Assembly (NCBI RefSeq): GCF_963169125.1
Contig: NC_084802.1
Span: 40,942,607 to 41,006,606, forward strand
Direction: 5' to 3'
Source: Humulus lupulus
Lineage: Eukaryota > Streptophyta > Magnoliopsida > Rosales > Cannabaceae
DNA length: 64,000 bases
Under the pieces are notes generated by a model. That model saw nothing but the letters and a program-made list of their open reading frames with translations. It had not been told where the DNA came from and ran no database searches. Of the stretch, positions 33,657 to 45,169 are shown piece after piece (position 1 is the first letter of the stretch; each line of letters opens with the position of its first letter). Both the position numbers and the translations under genes were made by a program.

Positions 33657-35468
33657 GAAATCAGTGAAATGAAGGGAGTTTTGGCTGGAAACTCAGAGAT
33701 TTGAGTTGGAACTTTGGGGATTGGTTCAGTGTTAGCTAAGGGATTCAATCAGGAATTGAGGTAAGTCTTGAATCACTTTCTTGGTCATTGAATTATGTAG
33801 ATTTGGGCTGAGTTCTAAGTGTTTTGGGTTCTTGATTTTGAAGATTAAATTGGGGCTAAAGCTTGGGAATTAACTCAGCAACTAGTTGGTGGTCTTGCTC
33901 TTCAGTAAAGGTAAGCCTTTAATAATGGTTTAGCATTTGAATTTTTTGGAAATTACTGCCTGTTCTAAGGAGTTTTTTGAGCTTATGGGTTTTAAGATTA
34001 AAGTGTTATATTGGTGAGTATCTAAGTTAGGTTTTTGCTGGGTTATGTTGTTGAATACGTGTTAGAATGTTTGTGATAATTAGATTGGATCATTAGGATG
34101 ATATTGGATGGATTTAAGTGAGGTTTGAGTGTTAAAAATGGGGGATTTTCTGGGCTCGAAGGGGTCGGGCCACGACTCAGTTCTTGGTGTGCCGCGGCCC
34201 TTCGAAGCAGATAGAGCTAGGGAAGAAGGGCGGGCCGCGGCATGGGGAGTTCTGGGCCGCGACCCGTGTCTGGTTTTTGGTGAGGCTGAGCCTCTGGTCA
34301 GGGGCAAGCTGCAGCATAGGAAGCTTGGGCCGCGACTCTTAAGGGCATTCTTGGTCTTTTGGAGGTTTAAGGTGTGGGGACTTGACCTAGGGTGCTAGGG
34401 ATCGATTCCACTACTGTGCTTGGTGGAATTGGATGTCCCGAAGACTAGAACTTGGTCTGGAAACCCTTAATTATTTATTATTGATGGAATCCTTTATCAT
34501 GGTTGTGACTAGGTGTACGCTTTGGCTCGGGACAGGATCGTGCTTGGGGGGTCGTCTTTCTTAATCAACGCACTTGGGATGAAAGGTAAGAAAACTGCAC
34601 TCGTTTATGTGGATAGGTTGGGACTAAGAGCTCCCTATAATTGTATGAATGTCATGAGGTGGTATTATGCCATGGGGACATGTGATAAACGACCTAAGAG
34701 TGCGGGAATCAATACTTGCGCATAGGGCGCGACTCAGCCACTGGTAGCTGAGGACAACTTATTAATCACTGAGCTCGGTTAAGCTGGTTGGAGTCAGTGG
34801 GTATAACATTGGTGGCGGCCTAAGTGTGCCGAAGACAGTGGGTTAAACAGAGGGTGCGGCCTAAGGGCGCCGACCCTAAATATTGTAATGATTGCAATGA
34901 ACGGTTGATTATGATATGTTGATTATCTGAATGACAAATTGTTAATTTGTCGATTGTTATCATTAAATAGGTGAATGTTACGAATTTCTGTATACTTGGT
35001 TATGCTTTGTGGAATATTTAGTTATTGGTATTGATCATGCTATGATATTATGTTTTCTTGCTGGGCCTTGGCTCACGGGTAATACGTGGTGCAGGTGGAG
35101 GCAAAGGTAAGATGAATCGACCATGGGTTGGAGAGCTCTGGGGGCGAGGTGTACATTGTTAGTTGCTCGGCTGCCACAGTTGATGGTTTGTATAGGGACG
35201 AAGACCTAAAATATATATTTTTCCATTAGAGTGACTTTGGTTGTTTATAACAATTGGAAATCTTGCAAAAGTATCGTTTAAGCCCTGATTTGGGATCCCA
35301 TGTACCAAACATTTATTTTAATGAAAATTACTTATTTATAACCAAAATATTTTAAACCTAACCTGTTTATGTCGTTAGATTCATATTTTTATTTAAATGA
35401 CTTGGTTAGCAAGTCTCGCACTATTTTAAACATACAGTGTAACGACCTTGGTTATCCAGGGCGTTACA
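33080..35468 (+). repeat. 3' LTR of the Tekay-like element
   Basis: 2389 bp, TGTAACGACCC ... AGGGCGTTACA. Contains a (CT)n microsatellite at about 33627-33653 and the CTTGCTGGGC..TTGGCTCACGG motif at 35057-35079. The frames at 34080-34398 are shadows of LTR sequence. Confidence 0.93.
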
Positions 35469-38400
35469 ATGTGTCTTTATTGTACAATAAAGAAGTTAAC
35501 ATGTATATCAATTTTGTTGTACATTTAAATATTATTCCCTGAAAAGAATGATAGAAAGTAAATTTTATTTTAAAGAGTATTGATATTATTAGTCATGTTA
35601 TTATATATGCAATATTTCTTGCCAGAAGCAAGTATGGTCTTTTCAATGTTATTCCTTGAAGTGAATGATTCATTACTTATGTCAATTATTCATTGCACAT
35701 TCCTAGAAGTGAATATCTAATTATTAGTATTATAGTGAACTAATGTAATTTATAATTACATTCCTCAAAGTGTTATAAAGTCACAAAGATTATTTGAAAA
35801 GGTTCTTGATGAAACCTTAACACAATATATTGCTTGCTAAAGTTAAACATATTTTATGTACCAGTTGTACAATTTCTATATAATTGTGAATGTGGCAAAA
35901 AATAACTTATAATATGTATCAGTTGTACATTTAATTATATAATATATCAAGTCATAAGAATAAGGAATAATTTATTTCATTAATAAATTTGACCACTTGT
36001 TGGAAAGAAATGAGAAAGAAAAATAAGTGATATATTCATATTATGATTTGGCTACAACAAACATGATTATTATAATTGTGTATTAACTTGAATGAATTAT
36101 AAGTTTATATTTGAAAAATAATTGTGCTTTTAAGCAAGCACACCATTGGATAGATAAAATTGTTAAATATAATGTTGTTGAACATAATATATTACAAAAA
36201 TCAAATGTAGAAATCTGATTCTTGAAGAATCAATGATATTATATATTTTGAAGGATATTAAAATTATTTCATTCTCTAGTATATAAACAAAAATGAAACT
36301 TTTATAGCGGTTATGTCATGTTGAAAATTTTAGTGAAATACAAAGTATAGTGAACCTGAAGTTCATTAATTGAATGATCAATCATATGCAATGAAATGTA
36401 TAAATTTCCCTAAATTTAGATGAAGAACCAGAAGATTCTTTTTATTATTAATTCTTATATGGTGCTCAAGAAAATATGTATATATTTTGCATATGAGAAG
36501 TGAAAATAAATTTGAATATCTTGCTTTTAAAAGAAATATATATATATATATTTCAACTAGTTACAAATGTTATGTTTATAAATATTTTAACTTGTCCAAT
36601 TTTATTGTTAATTTTTTTACTTCACATATATCATTTATAAAAGTGCCACTCATTAGAATGTTAATGCATTCATTTCTCAAAATTTTCATAATTATTTATA
36701 AGTTAAAATTATATTTCTTCTAAAAATTATTTTGCTATATAGTTATATATTTTTTTTGTCCAAGATGTATGAGAAAAAAAATTATATTATATTTGATAAT
36801 GAGTATTTAATTATATTCACTTTGCATTCTTGAATCATTGTTGGATTTTTAATGCATAATTTTTTATCGATGTGATAAGGTCATATGATCATGAACTTAC
36901 AAGAATTATAAGCTTGTATATTTTCAACTATACATATATATATGATTCATTCTTTAAAATGAACCTGAAGTTCAATGACCCAATAATATATATGAGTTTG
37001 AACAAATATTAATTTATTGTGATATATTGAAATCTCTATAGGTTGTATTAATTATTTTAAATATTCTCTCGACCAAGGGGAGGGAAATGTAGTTGGATTG
37101 ATGAATATTTTGAAAAATGATCCTTGCACAAAATAAGAACTAGAAGTTCAAAATGATAAAATCATACATATATGTATGTAAATTGCAAATCAATATTATT
37201 TAAATTGAGTCAGAATGAGTCTAATAACACTTGAAGCGTAAGTGAACAAAGTAGAAATTATGAAAACAAATGTTCATTTGGTTCATCCTGAAAATGTTGT
37301 AAGTAAGAGGCACTCATGAAGATACCTTAATGTTATAAAGTATTGATAATTTGAACATTAAATAGAAATGATGCTCCTAAAGAGACCCCTTAAAGAAGTT
37401 ATAGACATAACAAAGTTGATAATAATGAAAGCCATTGAAGTGGTTATATAGGTACCTATAAATAATATACGTGTTTGACAAGTATGTTGAAATAATGAGA
37501 TCTCTTTAAGTTATGTCAATATGGGAGAAAATTATCATATTATGAATTATTGTCGACAATACAAAATATTTGCATATGCAATAAACTAATATGAGATAGC
37601 AAGGATCATGATATTAAACGGGTCGAGAATTATCGATGTATATATAATTTTGGCCAAAATCATATGACGCAATCTAGGCAGTATAAATTTGCTCACATAA
37701 AGTGAAGTAAAACCTGTAGGGGTACATATAAATATTTATACAAGAAAAGGTAATTCTAATGAGAATTTTGTATATTTGTACACAAATGAATTATTGTACA
37801 AAATTTGCATAAACAAGAGAATGATTAAATAAAGGCATATACATATTGTTATGAGAAAATATAATCAAGATTTGATTATAGCCTGGAGTATATATGTTTT
37901 ATGAGAATTGATATGTGTCATATAAACGTTGCAACACAAATTATTTATTTGGAGCTCCTAGTAATATGAGAATTTAAAATATGTCTTACGGGAAAAATTC
38001 CAGAAGAATTTAACATGTCTTATGAGATATAAATTCAAAGTCACGCGCATTATACACTAAAGATCTTTGTCTGGATTAAAGACATGTATGTGGATAATTA
38101 TTTGAAATTACAAGTATAATTGTCTATGCAATGTGAATTCGAAAATAATATGTTGTAAAAAGCTCTTGAAGAGCTCCTGGTTATTTTATAAACTATTGAA
38201 AAACGATTTCTTATTTCATCTTGTAGATTGAGAATTATTAAATATATTCTTTGTTTATAGATTAAATTATGAGTAGATAAGTCTCAAAGAACTTCGTATG
38301 CATAAAGAATCATAGTGTATATGATCACTTGATGTAGAAATTAAAGAACATGTAACGAGAATGCAATGAATATATGGTCCCGAAGTACCATCTTTATTGC

Positions 38401-38875
38401 AAATGAAAATTGATATTGTCGAAGATATTCATTCATGTGATCATATTTAAATTTCAAATTTTGGATTGAACATAGTCATAGATAATGAATATCCACAAAT
38501 ATGATGCATATTATAACATTGTTGATATGATATGATAATGAACAAGGTTATATACATGATTGATTTAATATGTTGGATAAATATTAATATTCCATTATAC
38601 ACATATGCTCAATAAGAGTTATAATAAATATGTGATCATAGATAATTTATGGTGATTTATAATTACAATGAAAATCATCTGAGATAGTTGATCATGAAAG
38701 TTACCATGGATATATGCATGAGGGGGAGATATATTTTTCCCTTAGTTCAAGTTTTGTCTCACTGGGTTTTCCTGACAAGGTTTTTAACGAGACAACTTTA
38801 AATCATGTTGAGATACTTGCAATTCATGAGGCAATGGGGAAAATGTGTGATTGAGATCAACGAAACAACATATTT
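35469..38875. other. Degraded internal copia sequence
   Basis: AT-rich, no frame above noise. Recurrent phrases such as CCTTGAAGTGAATGATT and GAACCTGAAGTTCA are seen. The frame at 36487-36723 has no family features. Confidence 0.6.
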
Positions 38876-39180
38876 GAGGAACATGTTGATTATCACCCCG
38901 ATAAAGAAACACCAACAATTCTCTATAAAGATAATGATTCATGTACTGCTCAACTAAAATGATAATACCTTAAATGAGATAGATTTAAACACATTTCACC
39001 GCAGTTCTTCTTCACACATGATCTTCAAAAGAGTGGTGATTTGATGTTCATCAAATTCGATCAAGCGACAATCTCGCAGACTTATTTACATAGTCATTAC
39101 CAACATCAATGTTCGAGAAGATGGTACATAAGATCACAATGCGTCGATTAAAGGATATTCAAGAGCATCGAAATGAGGGG
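38876..39180 (+). pseudogene. Copia RNase H and 3' pol remnant
   Basis: Translation gives HPDKETPTILYKDNDSCTAQ, then HISPQFFFTHDLQKSGD, the classic copia RNase H end, and MRRLKDIQEH just before the 3' non-coding region. Small deletions and a TGA interrupt the frame. Confidence 0.82.
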
Positions 39181-39285
39181 AGTAAATATACACTGCACTC
39201 TTTTCCCCTTGGCCGAGTTTTTGTCCTATTGGGTTTTTCTAGCAAGGTTTTTAATGAGGTAGTTTCCATGGACATCCAAGGGGAG

Positions 39286-39543
39286 TGTTATAAATATTTT
39301 ATATATGGATGCCCATAATAATGAAGAATCACTAGGTTACCCAAAGTAAAATATCAACATTAATTCTTGATTGTATTCGGAGTAGTTACCCGATTTATTT
39401 AGGACTTATTTATCTTTATAAATAGAGGTCATTCCCCCATTGAAATAACATATACAATAGTTTCACTCCCTCTTTATATCTCTATGTTATTCTGTTTATT
39501 TATTTATACTTTATGTTTCAGTATTCTTAGTGGTTTTATAACA
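39286..39543 (+). repeat. 3' LTR of the decayed copia element
   Basis: Same termini as 26212-26465 and near-identical sequence, with substitutions such as GATATATGGATGTTC versus TATATATGGATGCCC. Confidence 0.92.
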
Positions 39544-40849
39544 ATATGAATATTATTTTTATAGATGAGAATATTGTATCAAAATTTCTTTCCTTAGTTT
39601 TCTTTATATTATCAATTATTTTATATTTATTTAATATATTGTGTGTTTTTGTCATAGGCTAATCTAATGCATGCAACAATTAGGAAAATTTAGTGTCTAA
39701 GTTCAGGCACCTATTGAGTGAGTGTTCTTTATATAGTGTAAAAAATTGAAAGTTGTTGCAAGCACAGGCCAATATAGACCATTTTCAAATGACCATAAAA
39801 TTATTTTTTTGGTTACAACTAAGCTTAAGAGGCTAGAAGAAGGAATGGTGAACGATCCAATCAATGAATTCAACTTCATATCTCCAAATTTTATTGATTC
39901 GCGTATTAGTGATAATACAATACTCTTAGGTTCTTTAATTATTAATGTTTGTTATTTCTTTTAAAGTTTTAATTTTAAATTATTGATCTTTATAGTCTAA
40001 CATTTTCAACTTATTTCTCTATCATGTTTTAGATGTTGTCGGATGTTTATGTGTTGTGGGTGATATTGAGATTGTTGGAGGTAGTTGGAAAAAAAGAGAT
40101 ATAAGAGTTTTAACAAATTAATAAGTATAAGGTAATGCATAAAAGTAATATTACAAATATATATGTTTGTTATTGTAGTATTTTTTTTTTAAAATATCAT
40201 ATTTTATTTTATTTTTCTATTTATTGCATTATTAACTTTCGTAAAATTTTATGTATAGTTCGGTCACATCAAAGATTACTTTGTGGGGAAACTTGGGGGA
40301 GACGTTCGATCCAAATTTTTACAATAAAGATGATGGTCCCTTTATTGTGATACTAACTTCTACAACCATTAAAAAATTTCGAAGTAATTATTTATTTAGA
40401 TCCCAATGTTTAATATTTAATAATGTAATATATATGTTAATTTACATTTATTGTAAATAGGTAAAGTTAGCTTCTCTACCACAAGTGCAAGTAAAATTTA
40501 CATAAATCTTCAAATAGATTATGTAGCATCATTAATCGAAATATTTTCCACCATCTCTAATGGTGTGAAAGCTATGATTGCGAGTTCTTATATGAATGAG
40601 ACTACTCTTCAGGAAGATATGTTCCTGAACAGGATGACCATTCAAGAACTATTACAAGCTGATTGGAGTGGTGAATAAGGTTAATTATATGTTGATGTGT
40701 CCCGAGTTACAACAAGAGAAGTATTGATCATACTAAACGCTAATGATGAGGTGGGAGACCCAACCTTAATAAAAATTTTGTTTACTAAGAAGTATTTCAA
40801 AATACTCACTCATCAAAAAACTATTTGTTCTATAAAATGATATAGTCTC

Positions 40850-41425
40850 CTTATTCATGTCTCCACTTCAAATTCTTACCTTATAAGGTATAAATTTTAC
40901 GGTTGTATAATTTATTAAAATAAATTCGCCATTCTTACTGTTGTACATAGTTCAATTCTATCTTTAGTAATTTATACATATATATATATATTGAAGCTCA
41001 TGTGTTTATATTATTGTAAATTACAATATCAACTTCCTTACACAAACATAGCAGTAAAAAAAATGAGTATTAACTAATTTCAATCTTATTCCTTACCTTA
41101 TTTGTTTCACAACTTATCTAATCAAAATAATACTATATATGATTTTTTTCCCAAATCATGAATCACATTAAGTCTTTTATTTATTTACTAAATATAATAT
41201 TAATTGTTAATCTAAAATAAATCAACAAATATATATATATATATAAATGATTCACAAACATCAAAAGGTCATGATTCATATTATGTTACTCATTTAGTAA
41301 AAATGTTAAAAACTCCTTAAGTTATAAATTCTACACCAAAAAAATATAAAAATCTTAAAATTTTTACAAAAAAAAACCAAAATCTTATTTTCCAAAAAAT
41401 AATTGTAATATTAATTATTATAAAC
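40850..41425. other. 3' non-coding part of the Helitron
   Basis: AT-rich with short (TA)n runs at 40977-40990 and 41228-41245. Nothing coding is seen before the terminal hairpin. Confidence 0.6.
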
Positions 41426-41728
41426 ACCACGCGAGGCGTGGTTATATTGTCTAGTATTATATATAAAAGAATGATATAAACATATTAAAAGAAAAATTAA
41501 ACCAAAACATTATTTATATATTTTTTAAAATAATACGATAACATTTTAGATCACAAACTACCATATTTAAGGTACAAAATATTAATGATATTATTCAAAT
41601 CACACCGCAATGATTGGAGAAGAAACTTCTTTATTCTTGATAGAAGATAAATGTTATTATAATTTCTTATTTAGTTACACAATCATATTATTTGTACACA
41701 CGGCACTTATATACAATGTATTTATATG

Positions 41729-42690
41729 TGTTGTCAGCGTTTTCACCAGAGGACACGTGACATTTATTAAATGAGTAATTAAGCTCCTCGAGCGCTAGTG
41801 AGGTTTCGTACTATGGTCTAGCCAAACGCGGATGTCTCCAGGTGAGGCCACGCCCGAGGTCTATCCTCGAAGCGCAGATGTCTCCAGGTGAGGTCACGTC
41901 CCGTGACCCGTCTCCAAGGCGTGGATGTCTCCAAGTGAGGCCACGCCCCAAGGTCTGTCCTCAAGGCGCATATGTCTCCAGGTGAGGCCACGTCCCATGA
42001 CCTGTCTCCAAGGCGTGGATGTCTCCAAGTAAGGTCACGCCCCGAAGACTATTTAGATGGTCCTCGCTCTCTTCATTCGCCAATTCCCCAGGTCTAGGAT
42101 TCCTGTCCCCGGACTTGGAGTAGCTGCCAGGTGTCAGTTGCCGCAGTTGTGGCCCACCAGAAGATCATTTGACAACTTTTGGTGAGCCTCGAGTAGTGGT
42201 GTCAAGATCGTACACTCGACAATCGGTATTTTCCACAATGCCGCTTGACATGGGCGAACGTGCGCCTTATCCTGACACGGTCAGATATCTGTTCCCCATA
42301 AGGTTGGTAGGCAACTTTCTGCAAATGGACCCCGTGCAATCCGCCTAGTTTCATGGTCTTTATTAGTACATCCCTATGTAATTAATTAGTAATTTACTCC
42401 CCAGATAAAAGGGAATGTTGTATTAATTATTCATTAAGGATATTAATGACTCATGCCTCTATAAATAGGACTCGGGTATCTCCTTGTAAAGGTAGAGAAT
42501 TTGGGCTAGTTTATATATATATTGCAATAAAAGTCAAATATTGCTGAAGAAATAAATAAATCAAAGAGTCTTCTAAGACGGTTAATTGAGATCCAATTTT
42601 CATTCCTACCTGCTCAATTATGGCCCCATAATTTTTTTTATCGCTATTTCTCTCGAACACGAATAAAAAAAATGACCGTAATATAGGATA
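41729..42690 (+). mobile_element. LTR-like sequence (probable Tat-type solo LTR), right end unclear
   Basis: Opens TGTTGTCAGCGTTTTCACCA with GACACGTGACA, resembling Tat-lineage LTR starts, and has TATAAATA at 42460-42467 followed by leader-like sequence. The 3' end cannot be placed; no convincing duplication was found, so the end coordinate is approximate and the right end may be eroded. No internal domain adjoins it. Confidence 0.6.
41822..42055. repeat. 46-47 bp minisatellite, five units
   Basis: Units share GCG(T/C)(G/A)GATGTCTCCA(A/G)GT followed by GAGG(C/T)CACG(C/T)CCC and a C(C/T)GTC(C/T)(T/C)CAAG-like end. Two unit types alternate (CGTGGATG and CGCAGATG/CGCATATG), giving a dimeric period of about 93 bp. 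GC-rich against an AT-rich background. Confidence 0.88.
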
Positions 42691-43083
42691 GCTCTATTAA
42701 CACTTCCATGTCTCAAACTTTTTTTAATCACTTATTTATTATAAAATGACATAAATATTTTTATTAAATAAAAAATAAAATTTATTTTTAGTATAATTCA
42801 AAAATATTAAGCATATCTCTTATATATTAATTTATGAAATAATTTTTATAAGCATAGAAATTGAATAGTTTAGTTTTATTAATGATTTTGATTCTAATGA
42901 TATAATTTTTTTATTATTGAAAAAAATATTTATTTTAATTGGGAGTGCCAAAAAATATATTTCATTTTTTTCAACAACAAATTACAGTGGTAGAATTTCT
43001 TTTTCTAATAAAAAAATGTTTACTTATAAACAAATTTGTACTTAAAAGTTTTTTTTTTTGGGTGCAACTCAGGTGTTAGGTCA
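42691..43083. other. AT-rich sequence, no feature seen
   Basis: No coding capacity, no repeat boundary recognised on either strand. Confidence 0.5.
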
Positions 43084-43304
43084 GGGGTGTTTGTTTTGAG
43101 TAGTTGAGTTGCCTTAGAAAGTGTAGAAGAGTTTAGGATGGAGGTAATATTAAACTCTTATGTACAAAAAATTTCACTTTACCTTTAAAATAGATGTGGG
43201 ACCTACACAAATTAATCACTTTACTCCCTTAATATTTGAACCAAACATAAAAATAGTTTTAGATTCTCATTCCTACCTTTACTTTACCCCGTACCAAACA
43301 CCCT
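43084..43304. mobile_element. MITE candidate, about 221 bp
   Basis: Termini GGGGTGTTTG and CAAACACCCT are inverted with one mismatch. Such GGG..TTTG ends are common in Tourist/Harbinger-like MITEs. No clear target duplication, so the boundaries are tentative. Confidence 0.4.
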
Positions 43305-43635
43305 AAGGATTTGGGTCTACAATACCACCATGGAGCACCACTACATCACTATCATATATTGGTCCTTGTCAATACGACACATTTCTAACCACCTGAAAAC
43401 ATATATAAATGAAAAATCAATTACTTTATTTTATTTTATGAAGAATACATATGGTGGAGAGACCGTTTTTCTTGCTAAATTTATTAGACAATAATTGAGT
43501 TTGACTGGGGATATGACATAATTTTAGATTAGAGTTGGGAGAGGGGTGTGCTTGCCCATTAGCAACAAGTGACATGGCATCTATAAATTAATTAATTGAT
43601 TCCATGTAATGTGATTTGCATTTATTAATTTTGTA

Positions 43636-43960
43636 AGATCTCGTTTGGATGATGAGACTCGATTGGATAACTTTTATGATGTAATTTTATTATCAAATTA
43701 GAGTAGATGTCGAAAAAATTAATCCAATAACTTAAATAATCATTTTAGTTTGAGATAACTTAATCCTATCGAAAAATTTGGGATGATATTATCCCATCCC
43801 ATCTAATTCTTATTTCTATATATTTCTTTGGTAAGAAAAAATAATTATTATTTTGCATGCAACTTATTTTTTTCTAATTTAGTTTGGCAAATGAGCGACT
43901 CAATAATTTTTTTATTTTTTAATCAAATCTTATCCAGTTTTACTATTCAAACGTGACCTA
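43636..43960. mobile_element. MITE candidate, about 325 bp
   Basis: Left AGATCTCGTTTGGAT and right (complement) AGGTCACGTTTGAAT are imperfect inverted repeats around AT-rich non-coding sequence. Tentative. Confidence 0.35.
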
Positions 43961-44720
43961 AAAGATATATTTATATGTGTTGCATACACAAATGAGCTCA
44001 CAATAATATGATTCATTCCCTAATTAAACATTATTATTAGAAAATTCTATTTGAATCCCCTCAATTTCAAATAAATACTAAACTTATTAACATGTTTTAT
44101 AAAATTCTAATACTGATTTTTTTTCTTCAAAATTTGTCAAAATTAAGCTTACCCTGAATTAATTTGTTTAAATATTACATTTTTTATCTTTAGTTATATT
44201 ATTTAATAGCAAAATCCCTTGAAGTCAAATAAATTGACAAATAACCTCCTGAAATTAATTAATTATAGCAAAATTTTCTAAAGTCAAATTAATGTTTTAT
44301 TACTACAAAAATATTAATTCGTGTTTATTTATTTTTGTGTATAAAAATGGTAAATTTGTATTTTTAAATAACCTGTTTTTAACACTAAAACTCCAAAAGT
44401 CATAAAATAATTATAAACTAAGTCATAAATAATATATATTTTATATCATTATAATTTTCTTAGAATTTCATTAAATATTATTATATTTTATTTTTATAAT
44501 AATTACTAAACAAAAAGCTGTTTGATTTTAAAAATATGATAGTATCCTATAATTTAAACGCTATTATAAAAACCTTATAGTTGAACTTTTTTCTTCTTTT
44601 TTTTTATACATTTGAATGCATGTGAATTTATACAAATTATAAAGTAATATTATTTAGAAAAAAAAATCTCTAAAACAATATTAAAATTTCATATATGAAA
44701 CAGATCCGAAAAATCCAAAC
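43961..44720. other. AT-rich sequence, no gene
   Basis: Left flank of CACTA-2. Only short low-complexity runs are seen. Confidence 0.5.
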
Positions 44721-44741
44721 ATTCACTACAGGAAAACAAGC

Positions 44742-44956
44742 TATTACCGGCGGAGAAAACCGCCGGCAATAGTCAGGAAAACCGCCGGTAATACTTTCAC
44801 CGGCGGTCTCCGCCGGCAAAAATCCGCCGGTAAAAACCGGTCGGTAAAAGCCATTATTACCGGCGGAATTAGCCTCCCGCCGGTAATTATTTGGTCAGAA
44901 TTCACGTCTGACACATTATTACCGGCGGTTTCCGCCGGTAATAATCCGCCAGTAAT
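44742..44956. repeat. CACTA-2 left subterminal repeats
   Basis: More than ten copies of the 10-12 bp motif TTACCGGCGG or its complement CCGCCGGTAA, some arranged as inverted pairs. Confidence 0.92.
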
Positions 44957-45169
44957 TGTAAAATATATTTAAAAAAAATAATTAATTTTTATAAATTATA
45001 ATATAATTAATATTAAATAACTAAATTTATAATTAAAAAAATTTAGAAATAAAATCAATATTATTTAAATTAATATCCAAATTAAAAATACAACTTTAAA
45101 ATACTAAAATTGTCTTTTCAAAATAAAAAAACATACACTTAAATTTAATAATAAATAATAAAACCTAAA

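Larger units (their letters stand above)
27161..35468 (+). mobile_element. Tekay-like (chromovirus) Ty3/gypsy element, 5' LTR truncated
   Basis: Partial 5' LTR, a 12 base primer-binding site TGGTATCAGAGC (28595-28606, complementary to initiator tRNA-Met as in many plant elements), a decayed 4.5 kb interior, a GGAGGGGATAGT purine tract and a full 3' LTR beginning TGTAACGACCC. The phrase TTTCGAGGACGAAATTGTTA before the purine tract is characteristic of the Tekay/Del type 3' pol end. It lies inside the copia internal domain. Because the 5' end is lost, no target duplication can be shown (right flank ATGTG). Confidence 0.88.
26212..39543 (+). mobile_element. Ty1/copia element, decayed, with nested Tekay-like element
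   Basis: 5' LTR 26212-26465 (254 bp) and 3' LTR 39286-39543 (258 bp), both TGTTATAAATATT ... TTTTATAACA and clearly the same sequence. Target duplication GTATG (26207-26211) versus ATATG (39544-39548), one mismatch. The sequence CGTTATCAACACGAC follows the 5' LTR (putative primer site) and CCAAGGGGAG precedes the 3' LTR (purine tract). About 5.0 kb without the nested element. The internal region is badly decayed; only the RNase H end of pol is legible. Confidence 0.9.
26089..40700 (+). pseudogene. RPA large-subunit-like (OB-fold) gene of the Helitron, split by copia
   Basis: Start region 26089-26211 encodes MMQHSFLSDLNNDRDDW and RVCRL, then TGA where family members have Trp, then NGELISM. 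The copia LTR starts at 26212. The exon resumes at 39549 with NIIFIDEN. Later exons: about 39659-39964 (FKVVASTGQYRPFSNDHKI), about 40032-40125 (DVVGCLCVVGDIE), about 40258-40390 (ITLWGNLGETFDPNF, GPFIVILTSTTIKKF) and about 40461-40700 (VSFSTTSASKIYINL, NRMTIQELLQADWSGE). These are the signatures of plant RPA1-like proteins (DUF223 and OB folds) that bind single-stranded DNA. Several small stops and the insertion make it a pseudogene. Confidence 0.85.
24686..41454 (+). mobile_element. Helitron with an RPA-like gene, carrying nested retrotransposons
   Basis: Left end TCTTCTATATAATAAGTGTG follows an A (24685). Right end is CTAG (41451-41454) followed by T, preceded by a perfect hairpin ACCACGC-GAG-GCGTGGT (41426-41442) and an 8 base spacer. 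TC start, CTRR end, 3' hairpin and A/T insertion without duplication are the Helitron criteria. Inside is an RPA-like gene on the plus strand, as plant Helitrons often carry, but no Rep/helicase sequence, so it is non-autonomous. Native size is about 3432 bp once the copia insertion and its duplication are removed. The right end is secure; the left end is a good match but less certain because of nearby similar AT-rich sequence. Confidence 0.75.

Noticed and set aside
36487..36723. 78-codon frame in AT-rich sequence
   Set aside because: Lys/Ile/Tyr/Phe-rich composition expected by chance from AT-rich DNA; lies inside the decayed copia interior.
41822..42055. CRISPR-like array of regular repeats
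   Set aside because: Units are contiguous imperfect tandem repeats without unique spacers, in a plant LTR.
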